A stretch of 64,000 nt of DNA from Bifidobacterium thermophilum (GCA_000741495.1 JGZV01000002.1:62001-126000), one strand, 5' to 3'; positions 47,615 to 57,830 are shown, counted from the stretch's first letter. Notes: generated from the letters alone by a model not told the origin. Translations and numbers: made by a program.

Positions 47615-47680
47615 TGGGTGTGGCTGCATTTCGCCAGAGCAAGGGGCTTGTCCCCCTCTGGCGAAATGCAGCCACACCCA
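47615..47680. repeat. 66-nt near-perfect inverted repeat after gltD
   Basis: TGGGTGTGGCTGCATTTCGC (47615-47634, arm continues to 47639) pairs with its exact complement ending at 47680 over 25 bp, and an inner GGGG/CCCC stem extends the hairpin with a 3-base bulge and the loop CTTGT. It lies seven bases after the gltD stop. There is no T-tract. It is much longer than the other terminators in the window. Confidence 0.85.
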
Positions 47681-47686
47681 GTTGGT

Positions 47687-49213
47687 TCAGCGAGGCAACA
47701 TCATCGGACGTTGTGTCGGCACAATCGGAGCCGGCAACTCAGTGGATCCGGTGAGGTACCGGTCAACGGCGGCGGCACAGCTACGGCCTTCTGAAATCGC
47801 CCAAACGACAAGGCTCTGGCCTCGACCGGCATCGCCACAGACGAACACGCCATCCTGTGAGGTTGCGAAATCGTCATCACGGGCGACATTGCCGCGCTGA
47901 TCAAGCTCGACAGGCATCTGCTCCATGATTGTGGACGTATCCGGATGGAGGAAACCAACTGAAATGAGAACCAGATCCGCTGGAATGACCCGTTCAGTAC
48001 CAGGCTGGCGGGTAAATGGCCCGTTCTCCCCCGGTGCGACATCGACGATTTTCAGTCCGGTGACATGGCCATGCTCGTCGGCGATGAAGCCCGAAGCGGT
48101 CGCCGAATCCTCGATGGTGACACGCTCAGCGCCTTCGCCCTCGAATTCCACGGAATCGACGTTGTACACGTATGTACCGCCCTCTTCCATGGAAGACGTC
48201 TTCTGATATGTACGTGCGAATGTCGGCCACGGCGCATTGTCCGGTCTGCTGGACGGTTCCTTCGGCATGATCTGGAGGACAGTGACGTCCTTGGCTCCCT
48301 GACGGATAGCGGTGCCCAAACAATCCGAACCGGTGTCGCCACCGCCGATGACGACAACATGCTTGTCCTTGGCAGTGATATCGTGCACTGGTTCGACGCC
48401 GTAGACCCTGCGTGTCGCATCAGGCAGGAATTCCATCGCGAAATGGATGCCGTCGAGTTCACGTCCCGGAATCTTCATATCACGCGGGACGGTGGAACCG
48501 ATGGCAACGACGACGGCATCATACCGGTCACGCAGCTCATCCCAGCTGATATCCTTGCCGATTTCCGTGTTGGTGCGGAACCTGGTGCCTTCAGCCTCCA
48601 TCTGCTTGACACGCCGATCAATCAGATGCTTGTCAAGCTTGAAGTTCGGGATGCCATAGCGCATCAAACCGCCGATCGCGTCGTCACGCTCATAGACGAC
48701 GACCGTATGGCCGGCTCGGGTCAGTTGCTGTGCGCACGCCAGACCGGACGGACCGGATCCCACGACCGCGACCGTCATGTCGGTAAGTCGTTCAGGCGGC
48801 AGCGGCTTGACATAGTCAAGTTCCCAAGCCTGGTCGATAATGGTGGCCTCATCATTCTTGATCATGGTCGGCGGCTGGTGGATGCCGAGCACGCACGCCT
48901 GCTCACACAATGCCGGGCAGATACGACCAGTGACCTCAGGGAAGTTATTGGTCATGGACAGCCTGTTGTAGGCGTCCTCCCACTTCTCCTGACGGACCAG
49001 ATCATTGAATTCAGGGATGATATTGCCCAGCGGGCATCCGCTCATGCAGAACGGGGTGCCGCAATCCATGCAACGTGCCGCCTGCTGCGTGGTCCAAGGT
49101 TGCAGACCGCTTTCGGCATGAACGTCAAGCCAATCCTTGATGCGTTCCTCGACCGGGCGCTCGGCAAGCTCGCGACGGGTGCGGACCTTCAGGAATCCTC
49201 TTGGATCTCCCAT
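47687..49213 (-). CDS. gltD: Glutamate synthase (NADPH), small subunit
   Basis: Passes electrons from NADPH through FAD and two 4Fe-4S centres to the large subunit. The 508-residue protein has the N-terminal cysteine clusters (CMDCGTPFCMSGCPLGN and CPALCEQACVLG), an FAD site VVGSGPSGLACAQQL near residue 150 and an NADPH site VVIGGGDTGSDCLG near residue 290. The gene starts one base after the repaired gltB stop. The order gltB-gltD and absence of other nitrogen genes is normal for bifidobacteria. Confidence 0.95.
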   Translation of the reverse strand: MGDPRGFLKVRTRRELAERPVEERIKDWLDVHAESGLQPWTTQQAARCMDCGTPFCMSGCPLGNIIPEFNDLVRQEKWEDAYNRLSMTNNFPEVTGRICPALCEQACVLGIHQPPTMIKNDEATIIDQAWELDYVKPLPPERLTDMTVAVVGSGPSGLACAQQLTRAGHTVVVYERDDAIGGLMRYGIPNFKLDKHLIDRRVKQMEAEGTRFRTNTEIGKDISWDELRDRYDAVVVAIGSTVPRDMKIPGRELDGIHFAMEFLPDATRRVYGVEPVHDITAKDKHVVVIGGGDTGSDCLGTAIRQGAKDVTVLQIMPKEPSSRPDNAPWPTFARTYQKTSSMEEGGTYVYNVDSVEFEGEGAERVTIEDSATASGFIADEHGHVTGLKIVDVAPGENGPFTRQPGTERVIPADLVLISVGFLHPDTSTIMEQMPVELDQRGNVARDDDFATSQDGVFVCGDAGRGQSLVVWAISEGRSCAAAVDRYLTGSTELPAPIVPTQRPMMLPR

Positions 49214-49214
49214 G

Positions 49215-52200
49215 TCAGTGTGCTCCTTCCATGACCTGCTCGTACACGTGCTCCCATGCGCCAGGCGCGTTGAAGTCGACGTTGTTTTCCTTGGCCTGTT
49301 CCATGGCCTTCGTCATTGCGACGTAATGCTTGGGGGGTCACATGGGTGATTCGGGTGCGGGTGTGCTCCCAATCGTCCAGCAGTCCCTGAGCGAAGACGG
49401 AACCGGTTTCTTCGACGTGACGCTTAATGAGGTCGTGGACAAGTTGCTCGTCGGCACCTTCCAAAGGTTCGAACAGCAGGGCGCCGCTCTTGCACGCGTC
49501 AGGATTGACCTGTCGCATATCAAGGTCAAGCACATACGTGTCTCCGCCGGAGAAACCTGCGCCGAAGTTGCGTCCCATGGCGCCGAGAATCACGACCACA
49601 CCGCCGGTCATATATTCGCAGCCGTGGTCACCGACGCCTTCGACGACGAACGTTGCGCCGCCGTTACGCACGGCGAACCGTTCGCCTGCACGTCCCGCGA
49701 CGAACATTTCGCCTGAAGTCGCGCCGAAACCGGTGACATTGCCTGCAATCACATTAGTATGCGGATCGAAGGTGATGTCTTGCTCAGGACGGACAACCAT
49801 GCGGCCGCCGGACAATCCCTTGCCGGCATAATCGTTGACCTCGCCATATACGCGGATGGTTTCTCCGCGCGGGATGAACGCGCCGATGGATTGGCCGCCT
49901 GAACCGTGGAAAGTCATGTCGATGGTGTCGTCAGGCAGCCCTAGAGCACCGTAGCGTCGGGTGATTTCATAGCCGACCATGGTGCCGAGCGTACGATTGA
50001 CGTTACGGATCGGCATCTCGATACGAACCGGCTCCTTATGTTCCAGCGCAGGTTGAGCGAGCTCGATGAGCTTGTTGTCCAACGCCTTTTCGAGTTCATG
50101 GTTCTGCTCGATGGTCTGATGCAGAATCGTCCCCGGAATCGGACCGGGCTGCATGAGCACGTTGCTCAAGTCGATGCCATCGGCCTTCCAGCGCGCGACG
50201 GCCTCATTCTGGTCGAGGCATTCGACGTGGCCGACCGCCTCTTCCAACGTACGGAAGCCGAGTTGCGCGAGAAGCTCGCGAACCTCTTGCGCGATGTACA
50301 TGAAGAAGTTGATGACGTATTCCGGCTTGCCGCGGAACCGGGCACGCAGCTCGGGATCCTGCGTGGCGATGCCCTGCGGGCAGGTGTTCTTCTGGCATGC
50401 GCGCATCATGACGCAACCTTCGGTAATCAGCGCAGCTGTCGCGAAACCGAATTCCTCAGCTCCAAGCAGCGCAGCGATGACCACGTCGCGTCCTGTCTTC
50501 AACTCGCCATCGCACTGCACCACGATACGAGAACGCAAGCCGTTGAGAATCAGAGTCTGCTGTGTTTCAGCGAGACCGATTTCCCACGGTGTGCCCGCAT
50601 GCTTGATGGCGTTCAGCGGGGCTGCACCAGTGCCGCCATCGCTGCCGGAAATCAGTACGACATCAGCATGGCATTTGGCTACGCCGGCTGCAATGGTGCC
50701 TACGCCGAACTCGGAAACGAGCTTGACATGGACACGCGCCTTCGGATTGGCCATCTTCGCATCGTTAATCAGTTGCTTGAGATCTTCGATGGAGTAGATA
50801 TCGTGATGCGGCGGCGGGGAGATAAGCTCAACACCAGGCGTCGCGTGGCGGACCTTGGCAATCCACGGCGGAACCTTGGCTCCAGGCAGGTGTCCGCCCT
50901 CGCCCGGCTTAGCACCCTGGGCGAGTTTGATCTGCAGATCCGTGGCGTGTACCAGGTAATCGCTGGTCACACCGAAACGAGCGGAAGCGATCTGCTTGAT
51001 TCGGCTGTAGCGCAATGGATCGTTGATACGGTCATCGGATTCGCCACCTTCACCGGAGTTCGACCTTGCGCCAATGGTGTTCATAGCGATGGCCAGAGTC
51101 TCATGCGCTTCCTGCGAAATCGAGCCGTAGCTCATGGCGCCGGTTGAGAACCGCTTGACGATTTCACTGGCGGGCTCGACTTCGGAGATATCAATCGGCT
51201 TGCGGGTCTGCTTGAACTTCATCAGACCACGCAACGTCATGAGACGGTTCGACGTGTCGTTGATATGCGCGGAATACTTCTTGAACAGGTTGTAGTCGCC
51301 ACGTTGGGTCGCCTGTTGCAAGAGGAAAATCGCCTCGGGATCATTGAGATGATCCTCGCCGGTGCGACGCCACTTGTAGTCGCCACCGGTGCGCAGATTG
51401 CGGTGCGGACGGCTCGTCCACTGGTTCGGGTAGGCCACACGGTGCCTGATCGCCACTTCTTCGGCGATTTCATTGAGGCCGGCTCCCCCCGACTCGGGAT
51501 GTCGTACCGGTGAAGTATTCGTCAATGACTTCCTGATTGAGGCCGACAGCTTCGAACAGCTGAGCGCACGATAGCTCATAATCGTGGACACACCCATCTT
51601 GCTCATGATCTTCAATACGCCGGTGGACAGTGCATTGGTCAGATTCTTGACCGCTGTCGGCGCATCGACCTTGAGGTATCCGGTGCGGGCGAGTTCCTCG
51701 ACGGATTCGAATGCAAGATACGGGTTGACGCATGCGGCACCATAGGCGATGAGCAGGGCGACATGGTGGATTTCACGAACATCGCCGGCTTCGACAGCCA
51801 AGGAGACCTGGGTGCGGGTATGACGGCGCAACAGGTGATGCTGGACTGCGCTGGTGAGCAGAAGCGACGGAATCGGGCCCCATGTATGGTCGGATTCGCG
51901 GTCTGACAGCACAATGAAGTTCTTGCCGTCAGCAATGGCGTTATCGACTTCTTGGAAGATTTCCTCGAGTCGTTCCTTCAGTGCCTTGCCGCCGCCGGCG
52001 ACCTGATACAGGCCTCGCACGACGAAAGGCTTGTAGAAGCCGCCGAGAATCTTTGCCTTGTCAAGACGCTTGAGCTGGGCCATCTGATCGGAATCGATGA
52101 CCGGCAGCGGGATGAGGATCTTCTTCGCGTGCAGTTCGGTATCCTGCAGCAGGTTCGCTTCAGGACCGATCGCCGATTCCAAGCTGGTGACTACACGTTC

Positions 52201-53787
52201 ACGTTCCCAATCCAGTGGCGGGTTGGTGACTTGCGCGAATTTTTGCGTGAAATAGTCGAACAGCATGCGGCTGCGCTTGGACAGGACCGCAGGCGGAGTA
52301 TCCGAACCCATGGATCCGAGCGGTTCCTTGCCGGTGTTCGCCATCGGGGCGAGCAGCAGTTTGAGATCCTCTTCGGTATACCCGAAGGCGCGCTGCCTGC
52401 GCTGGACCGACTGGCCGAAATGGCTGACATGCTCGCGAACCGGCAACTGGCTCATCTCGACGGAGTTGCCTTCGATCCACTTGCGGTACGGATGCTGCGA
52501 GGCGAGGTCATGCTTGATTTCATCGTCAGGGACGATACGTCCTGCCTTGGTGTCGACAAGGAACATCTTTCCAGGCTCGAGACGGCCCTTGGCCACGATA
52601 TGATCCTGGCTGATTTCCGGCAGAACACCGGCTTCGGATGCGAGCACCAGATAGCCGTTGTCTGTGAGCTGCCAGCGGCCGGGGCGGAACCCGTTGCGGT
52701 CAAGCTGGGCGCCGACAAGCGTGCCGTCCGTGAATACGATGTCCGCAGGCCCGTCCCAAGGTTCGATCAGCGTGTTGTTGTACTCGTAGAACGCTTTGAC
52801 TTCCGGGTCGAGCGTGTCATCGTTCTCCCAAGCTGGCGGCAGCATCATGAGCAGGGCGTGCGGAAGGCTGCGTCCGGCGAGATGTAGCAATTCCAGGCAC
52901 TCGTCGAAGGTACCTGAATCCGAGTATCCCGGTGTGGCGATCGGCAGCAGCGGCTTGAACTCGCCGAGCAGCTCCGAGCTGAGACGACCTTCGCGGGCTG
53001 ACAGCCAATTGCGGTTGCCTTGGATGGTGTTGATCTCACCGTTGTGCGCAATCAGACGGAACGGCTGGGCAAGAGGCCAGCTCGGGAACGTGTTCGTGGA
53101 GAAGCGGGAATGCACGATGGCGATGGTCGTCTTCATCCGCTCGTCCAGCAGATCGGGGAAGAATCCCGTCAGCTGCATGGTGGTGAGCATACCCTTGTAG
53201 GTGATGGTGCGGGCTGACAGGGATGCGAAATAGATGCCGACCTCATGCTCGACGCGCTTGCGGATGCGGAAGGTCTTGCGGTCGAGGTCGATTCCTGAAA
53301 GCTTGTTCTCCGGGTCGGCTACCACCAGCGTCTTGAATGAAGGCATCGATGCCAAAGCCTGCAATCCCAAACCGTCCGGGTTTGTCGGGACGATGCGCCA
53401 CGCAAGCACTTCGAGGCCTTCTTCGTTGACGATCTTGGCGATGGCTTGCTCCTGCTGGCCGGATGTCGCGATATCACGATCCAGGAACGCGATACCCGCG
53501 GCATAATGCCCGGCTTCGGGCAGCTCCACGCCGGTGGTCGCGCGCATGAACTCGTCAGGCATGGCCATGAGGATGCCGGCACCGTCACCGGTGTTCTCCT
53601 CAGCACCGACCGCACCGCGATGATTGAGGTTCACCAACACTTCGATGGCGTCGTCGACGATCTTGCGCTCGGGACGCTTGTTCAACGTGGTGACCATGCC
53701 GACACCGCAGGCATCATGTTCTTGGGAAGGGTCATACATGCCTTCCGGGCGATGAACCGTCAAATCTAGCGGAGCTTTGAACGTCAC
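49215..53787 (-). CDS. gltB: Glutamate synthase (NADPH), large subunit, with three apparent frameshifts
   Basis: Makes two glutamates from glutamine and 2-oxoglutarate. Domain order: class II amidotransferase with catalytic Cys in HDACGVGM (about residue 27), central domain, FMN/2-oxoglutarate synthase domain with [10 protein letters not shown], a 3Fe-4S cysteine cluster in [17 protein letters not shown], and a glycine-rich beta-helix C-terminus. GTG 53787 is eight bases from AGAGAGG; GTG 53796 is the alternative. Missing C near 51567 and an extra base in the C6 run at 51485-51490 garble about 28 residues; an extra G at 49332-49337 garbles the last 40 or so. The repaired end is [13 protein letters not shown]...QVMEGAH with its TGA at 49215. 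As read, the frame ends at 49189. Confidence 0.85.
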
Positions 53788-53993
53788 CGAAACCACCTCT
53801 CTTTAGGCAGGACAATGCCTGCGACCCAATACACTGCCCTCACAGGTTACAGCGCAGACAGGTCAAATATCGTTGTTTGTCCATATACCGGCGACCTCAA
53901 AAAGTCAAGCCCCACATTCAGATCGGCACGGAATCCTTGTGCGCAATCCGCTGATCCAAGGCATGGATAGCCGATGCGCCAAATCAGTCAGTA

Positions 53994-54686
53994 TTAGTAA
54001 TCGGTGACGTCGAACCGGCGATCCTTGAAGTAGTAATCGCGGTCGGCGTCGGTGATCTCGCGGATGACACGGCACGGGCTGCCTACGGCGATCACGTTTG
54101 AAGGGATGTCCTTGGTCACGACGCTGCCCGCGCCGATGACAACGTTGTCGCCGATCGTCACGCCGGGCAAGACAATCGTATTGCCTCCAAGCCATACGTT
54201 ATCGCCGATGGTGATCGGGATCCCGTACTCATAGCCGGAGTTGCGGCTGTCCGGGTGGACGGGGTGCCCGGCGGTGTAGATGGACACATTCGGCGCGCAC
54301 ATGACGTTCGAGCCGATCGTCACGTTCCCGACATCGAGGATCGTGAGATTGAAGTTGGCGTAGAAATCCTCGCCAACAGTGATATTCGACCCATAATCGC
54401 AATGAAACGGCGGTTCGACCCAGACTCGCTCCCCTGTGCCGCCGAAGAGGTCTTTGACAACCCGAGGCACGCCGTCTTCACGAAGATCCGGTGCCATGGT
54501 GTTGAGCACATACAATTTGCGCCGGCATTCGAGACGGGCTTCAGACAGTCCGTCCAACCATGCCTTGTATGGCAGTCCCGCCAGCATCCGTTCGTGTTGA
54601 TTCATCGTATTCTCGACCATGGTTCGCTCCGCTTCCGCCGCCTGATAAGGCTGGTCTGTGTATTCCAGCGATGCCATACTACCCAA
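53994..54686 (-). CDS. Sugar O-acetyltransferase, hexapeptide-repeat type
   Basis: A 230-residue protein of the maltose/galactoside acetyltransferase group. It has an N-terminal Mac segment (ERMLAGLPYKAWLDGLSEARLE) and a left-handed beta helix of hexapeptide repeats from about residue 95 to 205, with the acceptor-site region TAGHPVHPDSR. It would transfer an acetyl group from acetyl-CoA to a sugar. It is the last gene of a leftward run with a flavodoxin and a CMD-cupin protein and lies 207 nt beyond gltB's start. Substrate is unknown. MGSMASLEYT may start at either Met. Confidence 0.8.
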   Translation of the reverse strand: MGSMASLEYTDQPYQAAEAERTMVENTMNQHERMLAGLPYKAWLDGLSEARLECRRKLYVLNTMAPDLREDGVPRVVKDLFGGTGERVWVEPPFHCDYGSNITVGEDFYANFNLTILDVGNVTIGSNVMCAPNVSIYTAGHPVHPDSRNSGYEYGIPITIGDNVWLGGNTIVLPGVTIGDNVVIGAGSVVTKDIPSNVIAVGSPCRVIREITDADRDYYFKDRRFDVTDY

Positions 54687-54835
54687 TGCGATGGGCCATC
54701 GGACACGTGCGCGGACATCATGGGGTGTCGCGGGTCGGCATCAAACACATGAGTTCAACTGTGCGATATGCCGCCACGATACACCTATGGCATATGGCTG
54801 CCATGCGTCCATATTATGGGCGGCTGATTGTCTGG

Positions 54836-55318
54836 CTACAACGCCAAGGAATCGACCCAGGATTTGACTGTGGAAGCTGACACGGAGGACGGGAAGCGTT
54901 TGCCGACCAGCCACTGGGCGTGCTTCGCCATGCCTTCGACCTCGGATTCGTTGCCGAACGAGGAACTTGCCGAGGTGACGAACGCCGCCAGCTTCTTGCC
55001 GGTGAAATCGTTGGAGGTGAGAAAATCGTCGATCGGCCATGCAGCGACGCCCCACCACACCGGGGCGCCTATGAACACCACATCGTAAGAATCCCAGTCC
55101 GGCACGGACGTGTCCGCAAGCTTCACCGACTGTCGTGCAGCGGGATCGTTCGCCTCACGGTTGACGCGGCTTTCCGGATTGCGCCAATCAAGGTCTGCCG
55201 ACGTGTATGGTTGCGCCGCCTTGAGTTCATGCAGCGTGGCTCCAGTCGTCTCTGCGATGGTCTGTGCTACACGGCGTGTGCAACCGCTTTCAGTGAAATA
55301 CACCACCAATGTCTTCAT
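54836..55318 (-). CDS. Flavodoxin
   Basis: A 160-residue flavodoxin-fold protein with an FMN phosphate loop YFTESGCTRRVA (residues about 8-19), APVWWGVAAWPI near the isoalloxazine site and VTSASSSFGN. It may carry low-potential electrons or act as a quinone/FMN reductase partner. It lies downstream of the CMD-cupin gene on the same strand and probably shares the MerR-type promoter at 56465-56495. The MKTLVVYFTESGCT start is unambiguous. Confidence 0.85.
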   Translation of the reverse strand: MKTLVVYFTESGCTRRVAQTIAETTGATLHELKAAQPYTSADLDWRNPESRVNREANDPAARQSVKLADTSVPDWDSYDVVFIGAPVWWGVAAWPIDDFLTSNDFTGKKLAAFVTSASSSFGNESEVEGMAKHAQWLVGKRFPSSVSASTVKSWVDSLAL

Positions 55319-55417
55319 TTGTTCCTCGATGCTTGAATCGCTTGAGTCATTTGACTCGCTTGTATTGTTTGCCTGAACCGTTCAATCCCGGTCGCAGACT
55401 GTCAATAGAACCGCCCG

Positions 55418-56179
55418 TCATGCCACGAGTGCGTCGTATTCGGCGTCAGTGACGGGCTCAAGCCATTCGTTGCTCATGCCTTCGCCGGGCAGCATGAACG
55501 CCAGATGGGAGAACCAGCTGTTCTTCGCGGCGCCATGCCAATGCTTCACTCCGGCCGGCACCTCCACAATGTCGCCTGGAAGCATGCGCTTCGCAGGCTG
55601 GCCTTCGAATTGGCACCACCCTTCACCATCGACGCAGATGAGGATCTGCCCACCGCCACGCGTGGCATGGTGGATGTGCCAGTTGTTGCGGCATCCAGGT
55701 TCGAATGTCACATTGTGGATGGTCAGCGGATCGCCAGGCACGCTCACCTGCTTGAGGTAGGAGCGTCCGGTGAAGTATTGCGCGTAGCCGTCGTTCGGTT
55801 CGCCCATGCCGAAGAATCCGCCGTGTTCCTTCTGCTTTGCCGTGTCGCGCGCGGCATCGGAGGCATACACTTCCTTTGCCATCGAGAATGCCGCCCATGC
55901 GTTCGGCCAGCCTGCGTAGAAAGCGATGTGCGTAAGAATCGACGCCATTTCGTCACGGGTCACGCCGTTGGCGCGGGCGGTCTGAAGATGGTATGTGAGC
56001 GAGGAATCAGTGATGCCCTTGCCGATGAGGGTGCTGATCGTGATGATGCTGCGCGTCTTAGGTGAGAGCGTGGGGTCGCTCCACACTTCGCCGAAGAGCA
56101 CATCGTCGTTGTAATGGGCGAACTTCGGCGAGAAATCGCCCAACTGATCGCGTCCTGCTGTTTGCTTGATTATTGTCAT
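55418..56179 (-). CDS. Carboxymuconolactone decarboxylase-cupin fusion protein
   Basis: A 253-residue protein with an AhpD-like carboxymuconolactone decarboxylase domain (about residues 25-110, YHLQTARANGVTRDEM) and a C-terminal cupin (about 148-235) with a metal-site pattern HIHHATRGGGQ and HWHGAAK. The paired HxxHx and His motifs suggest a metal-binding beta barrel. Such fusions are common in gut bacteria with no assigned substrate, often under MerR control with flavodoxins and reductases, and may act in electrophile or oxidative stress. Confidence 0.82.
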   Translation of the reverse strand: MTIIKQTAGRDQLGDFSPKFAHYNDDVLFGEVWSDPTLSPKTRSIITISTLIGKGITDSSLTYHLQTARANGVTRDEMASILTHIAFYAGWPNAWAAFSMAKEVYASDAARDTAKQKEHGGFFGMGEPNDGYAQYFTGRSYLKQVSVPGDPLTIHNVTFEPGCRNNWHIHHATRGGGQILICVDGEGWCQFEGQPAKRMLPGDIVEVPAGVKHWHGAAKNSWFSHLAFMLPGEGMSNEWLEPVTDAEYDALVA

Positions 56180-56203
56180 TCCCTTGGTAGTAGGGCCGAA
56201 TGC

Positions 56204-56361
56204 TTACCCTTCGGCCTGTGTGGATTGAGTTGTGTTTGCATTGGGTTGTTGTAAATGCGCTTGTGGGCTTGTTTGGACACCGCGTGCGAGGTATTCTGCG
56301 GCGATTTTGGTCGTCACCCCGTTGTTGAGATTGGCTTCTGGATCAATGCTGAATCCGTCAT
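56204..56361 (-). CDS. Possible small leader gene, frameshifted
   Basis: ATG 56361 follows a good AAGGAG site on the transcript from the MerR-type promoter, but the frame stops after 15 residues at 56314. Shifting by one base after the ATG gives a frame open to TAA at 56204, about 52 residues, reading FSIDPEANLNNGVTTKIAAE and ending with QSTQAEG. A G missing from the GG at about 56354-56356 would restore it. Speculative; no family is recognised. Confidence 0.3.
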
Positions 56362-56464
56362 GATGTGGTCTCCTTGTATATCGTCTTGCAGTCCGCAGCG
56401 CAGCGTTCTATGCGGCGCATCTCCTCTGGGTTGGCATCCAGCTGTGTTTGTTTTCGATAACTTC

Positions 56465-56495
56465 ACCGTAGGGCTTAAAGTGCACTTGAAGTCAA
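56465..56495 (-). promoter_or_regulatory. MerR-type promoter with operator (19-bp spacer)
   Basis: On the minus strand: -35 TTGACT (56490-56495), a 19-base spacer, and -10 TACGGT (56465-56470). The spacer holds a near-palindrome CTTCAAGTGCACTTTAAG (56474-56491). Nineteen-base spacers with such a dyad are the hallmark of MerR-activated promoters (NmlR/AdhR group). It faces the leader, CMD-cupin and flavodoxin genes. No NmlR-like merR gene is next to it. Confidence 0.65.
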
Positions 56496-56508
56496 AGCGC
56501 GACACGCC

Positions 56509-56633
56509 GAGGATGAGAGAAGGAGGCGGAAAAGAGGGAAAGCGGGGAGAAAGAGAGGAGATACGGGAAAGGAGATGAAAAGAGATGGCGAAAAGGAATC
56601 AAATACAATGGAAAGCGAAGAACAGGGAAAGCT
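56509..56633. other. Purine-rich tract in the 56180-56759 gap
   Basis: About 125 bases that are roughly 88% A or G on the plus strand, with repeated GGAGA/GAAAGAG-like units. This gap separates the divergent CMD-cupin and YdcF genes. Apart from this tract, the MerR-type promoter and the possible leader gene, it shows nothing else I can support. Confidence 0.6.
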
Positions 56634-56759
56634 CGCCAACAATCGATACACATGGTGGCATGTGCTGCATCACCGCTGACGCTACGCATAGAACGCGACC
56701 CGCGGCACGCAAGACTGCCCAAGGGCAATCCGCCACAGACAACCGCTGAAGGACGATCC

Positions 56760-57746
56760 ATGATGAATGAACTCCTGTCTGGGGACCCGCAAGACAACCG
56801 ACACGATCCTCATTCAACAGGTGGCGCTACCGAAGCTGACACCGACACCATCAGCACCGCCACCGCAACCGGCGCCTCAACCGATGCCAAAACCACAACC
56901 ATCAAATCCGCCAACGCCACTGCCGCGACCGCCACCAACCCAGCCGCTTCGCACATTCACTTCCCTCTGCGTCAGGTGGCGACGGCGATTGTGAGCATCG
57001 GCGCGCTCGCCAGCCTGTGGTACGCCCGTGCGGTCTACAACACGCACACCGGCACGTCATTCTGGCTGTTCTGGGTGGCTTTTGCGCTGGCCCTCGGCGT
57101 GTGGGCTGCGGCGATTTGGTTCCATTGGTGGCGTGCGCTGCCCAATGCGGTGCGCATTCCCATCGGCATCGTGCTATGCGTTGCACTGTGCAGTTTTGGC
57201 GTGTCACAAGCCGCCATTGTCTCTCACATGCGCGATGAAGGCGATCGGAACCTTGATTATATCATCGTGCTGGGCGCTCAGGTCCACCAAGGCTCCCCCA
57301 GCCTCGTACTGCGCTATCGCCTTGACAGGGCCGCCGAATACTTGCGTGCAAACCCTGACACGACGTGCATCGTCTCGGGCGGGCAGGGTCCCAATGAACC
57401 GTATGCGGAGGCGCGGGGAATGGCGGATTATCTTGAGCATGACGCCGGCATCGATGCGTCGCGCATCATTGAGGAGCCCGATTCCACCACGACCGTGGAG
57501 AACCTGCGCAACAGCCGCATGATCATCGACCGCGCCAGCAACACAGGCAGCGCCGGTGGCGACGTGTCCGAGCCGTCCATCGGCATCGTCACCAACGATT
57601 TCCACGTATTCCGCTCCCTGCACATCGCCCATGACCAGGGGTACACGGATGTGCGGGGCATCGCGGCGGGCTCCCCGCGCGACATGCTCCTGAACAACAT
57701 GGTGCGCGAGTCCTTTGCAGAAGCCAAATATCTGATCAAGCGCTGA
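56760..57746 (+). CDS. YdcF-like (DUF218) membrane protein with low-complexity N-terminus
   Basis: A 328-residue protein. Residues 1-70 are hydrophilic and Thr/Ala/Ser-rich, probably disordered. Three hydrophobic helices follow (about 75-95, 100-122, 128-148). The rest is a DUF218 domain (YIIVLGAQVHQGSPSLVLRY, SGGQGPNEPYAEA, EPDSTTTVENLRNS, SIGIVTNDFHVFRS), a Rossmann-like fold seen in E. coli YdcF and the SanA/ElyC envelope proteins. The ligand is unknown. ATG 56760 follows AAGGA. The gene stands alone on the plus strand. Confidence 0.8.
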   Translation: MMNELLSGDPQDNRHDPHSTGGATEADTDTISTATATGASTDAKTTTIKSANATAATATNPAASHIHFPLRQVATAIVSIGALASLWYARAVYNTHTGTSFWLFWVAFALALGVWAAAIWFHWWRALPNAVRIPIGIVLCVALCSFGVSQAAIVSHMRDEGDRNLDYIIVLGAQVHQGSPSLVLRYRLDRAAEYLRANPDTTCIVSGGQGPNEPYAEARGMADYLEHDAGIDASRIIEEPDSTTTVENLRNSRMIIDRASNTGSAGGDVSEPSIGIVTNDFHVFRSLHIAHDQGYTDVRGIAAGSPRDMLLNNMVRESFAEAKYLIKR

Positions 57747-57830
57747 CCAGCCGGCCCGCCGTCTTCACCCGCCTCGCCGGCATCACCCGCCACTAGCCGC
57801 CAGTTTTGCCTCGCCAGCCGTGTATCCGCC

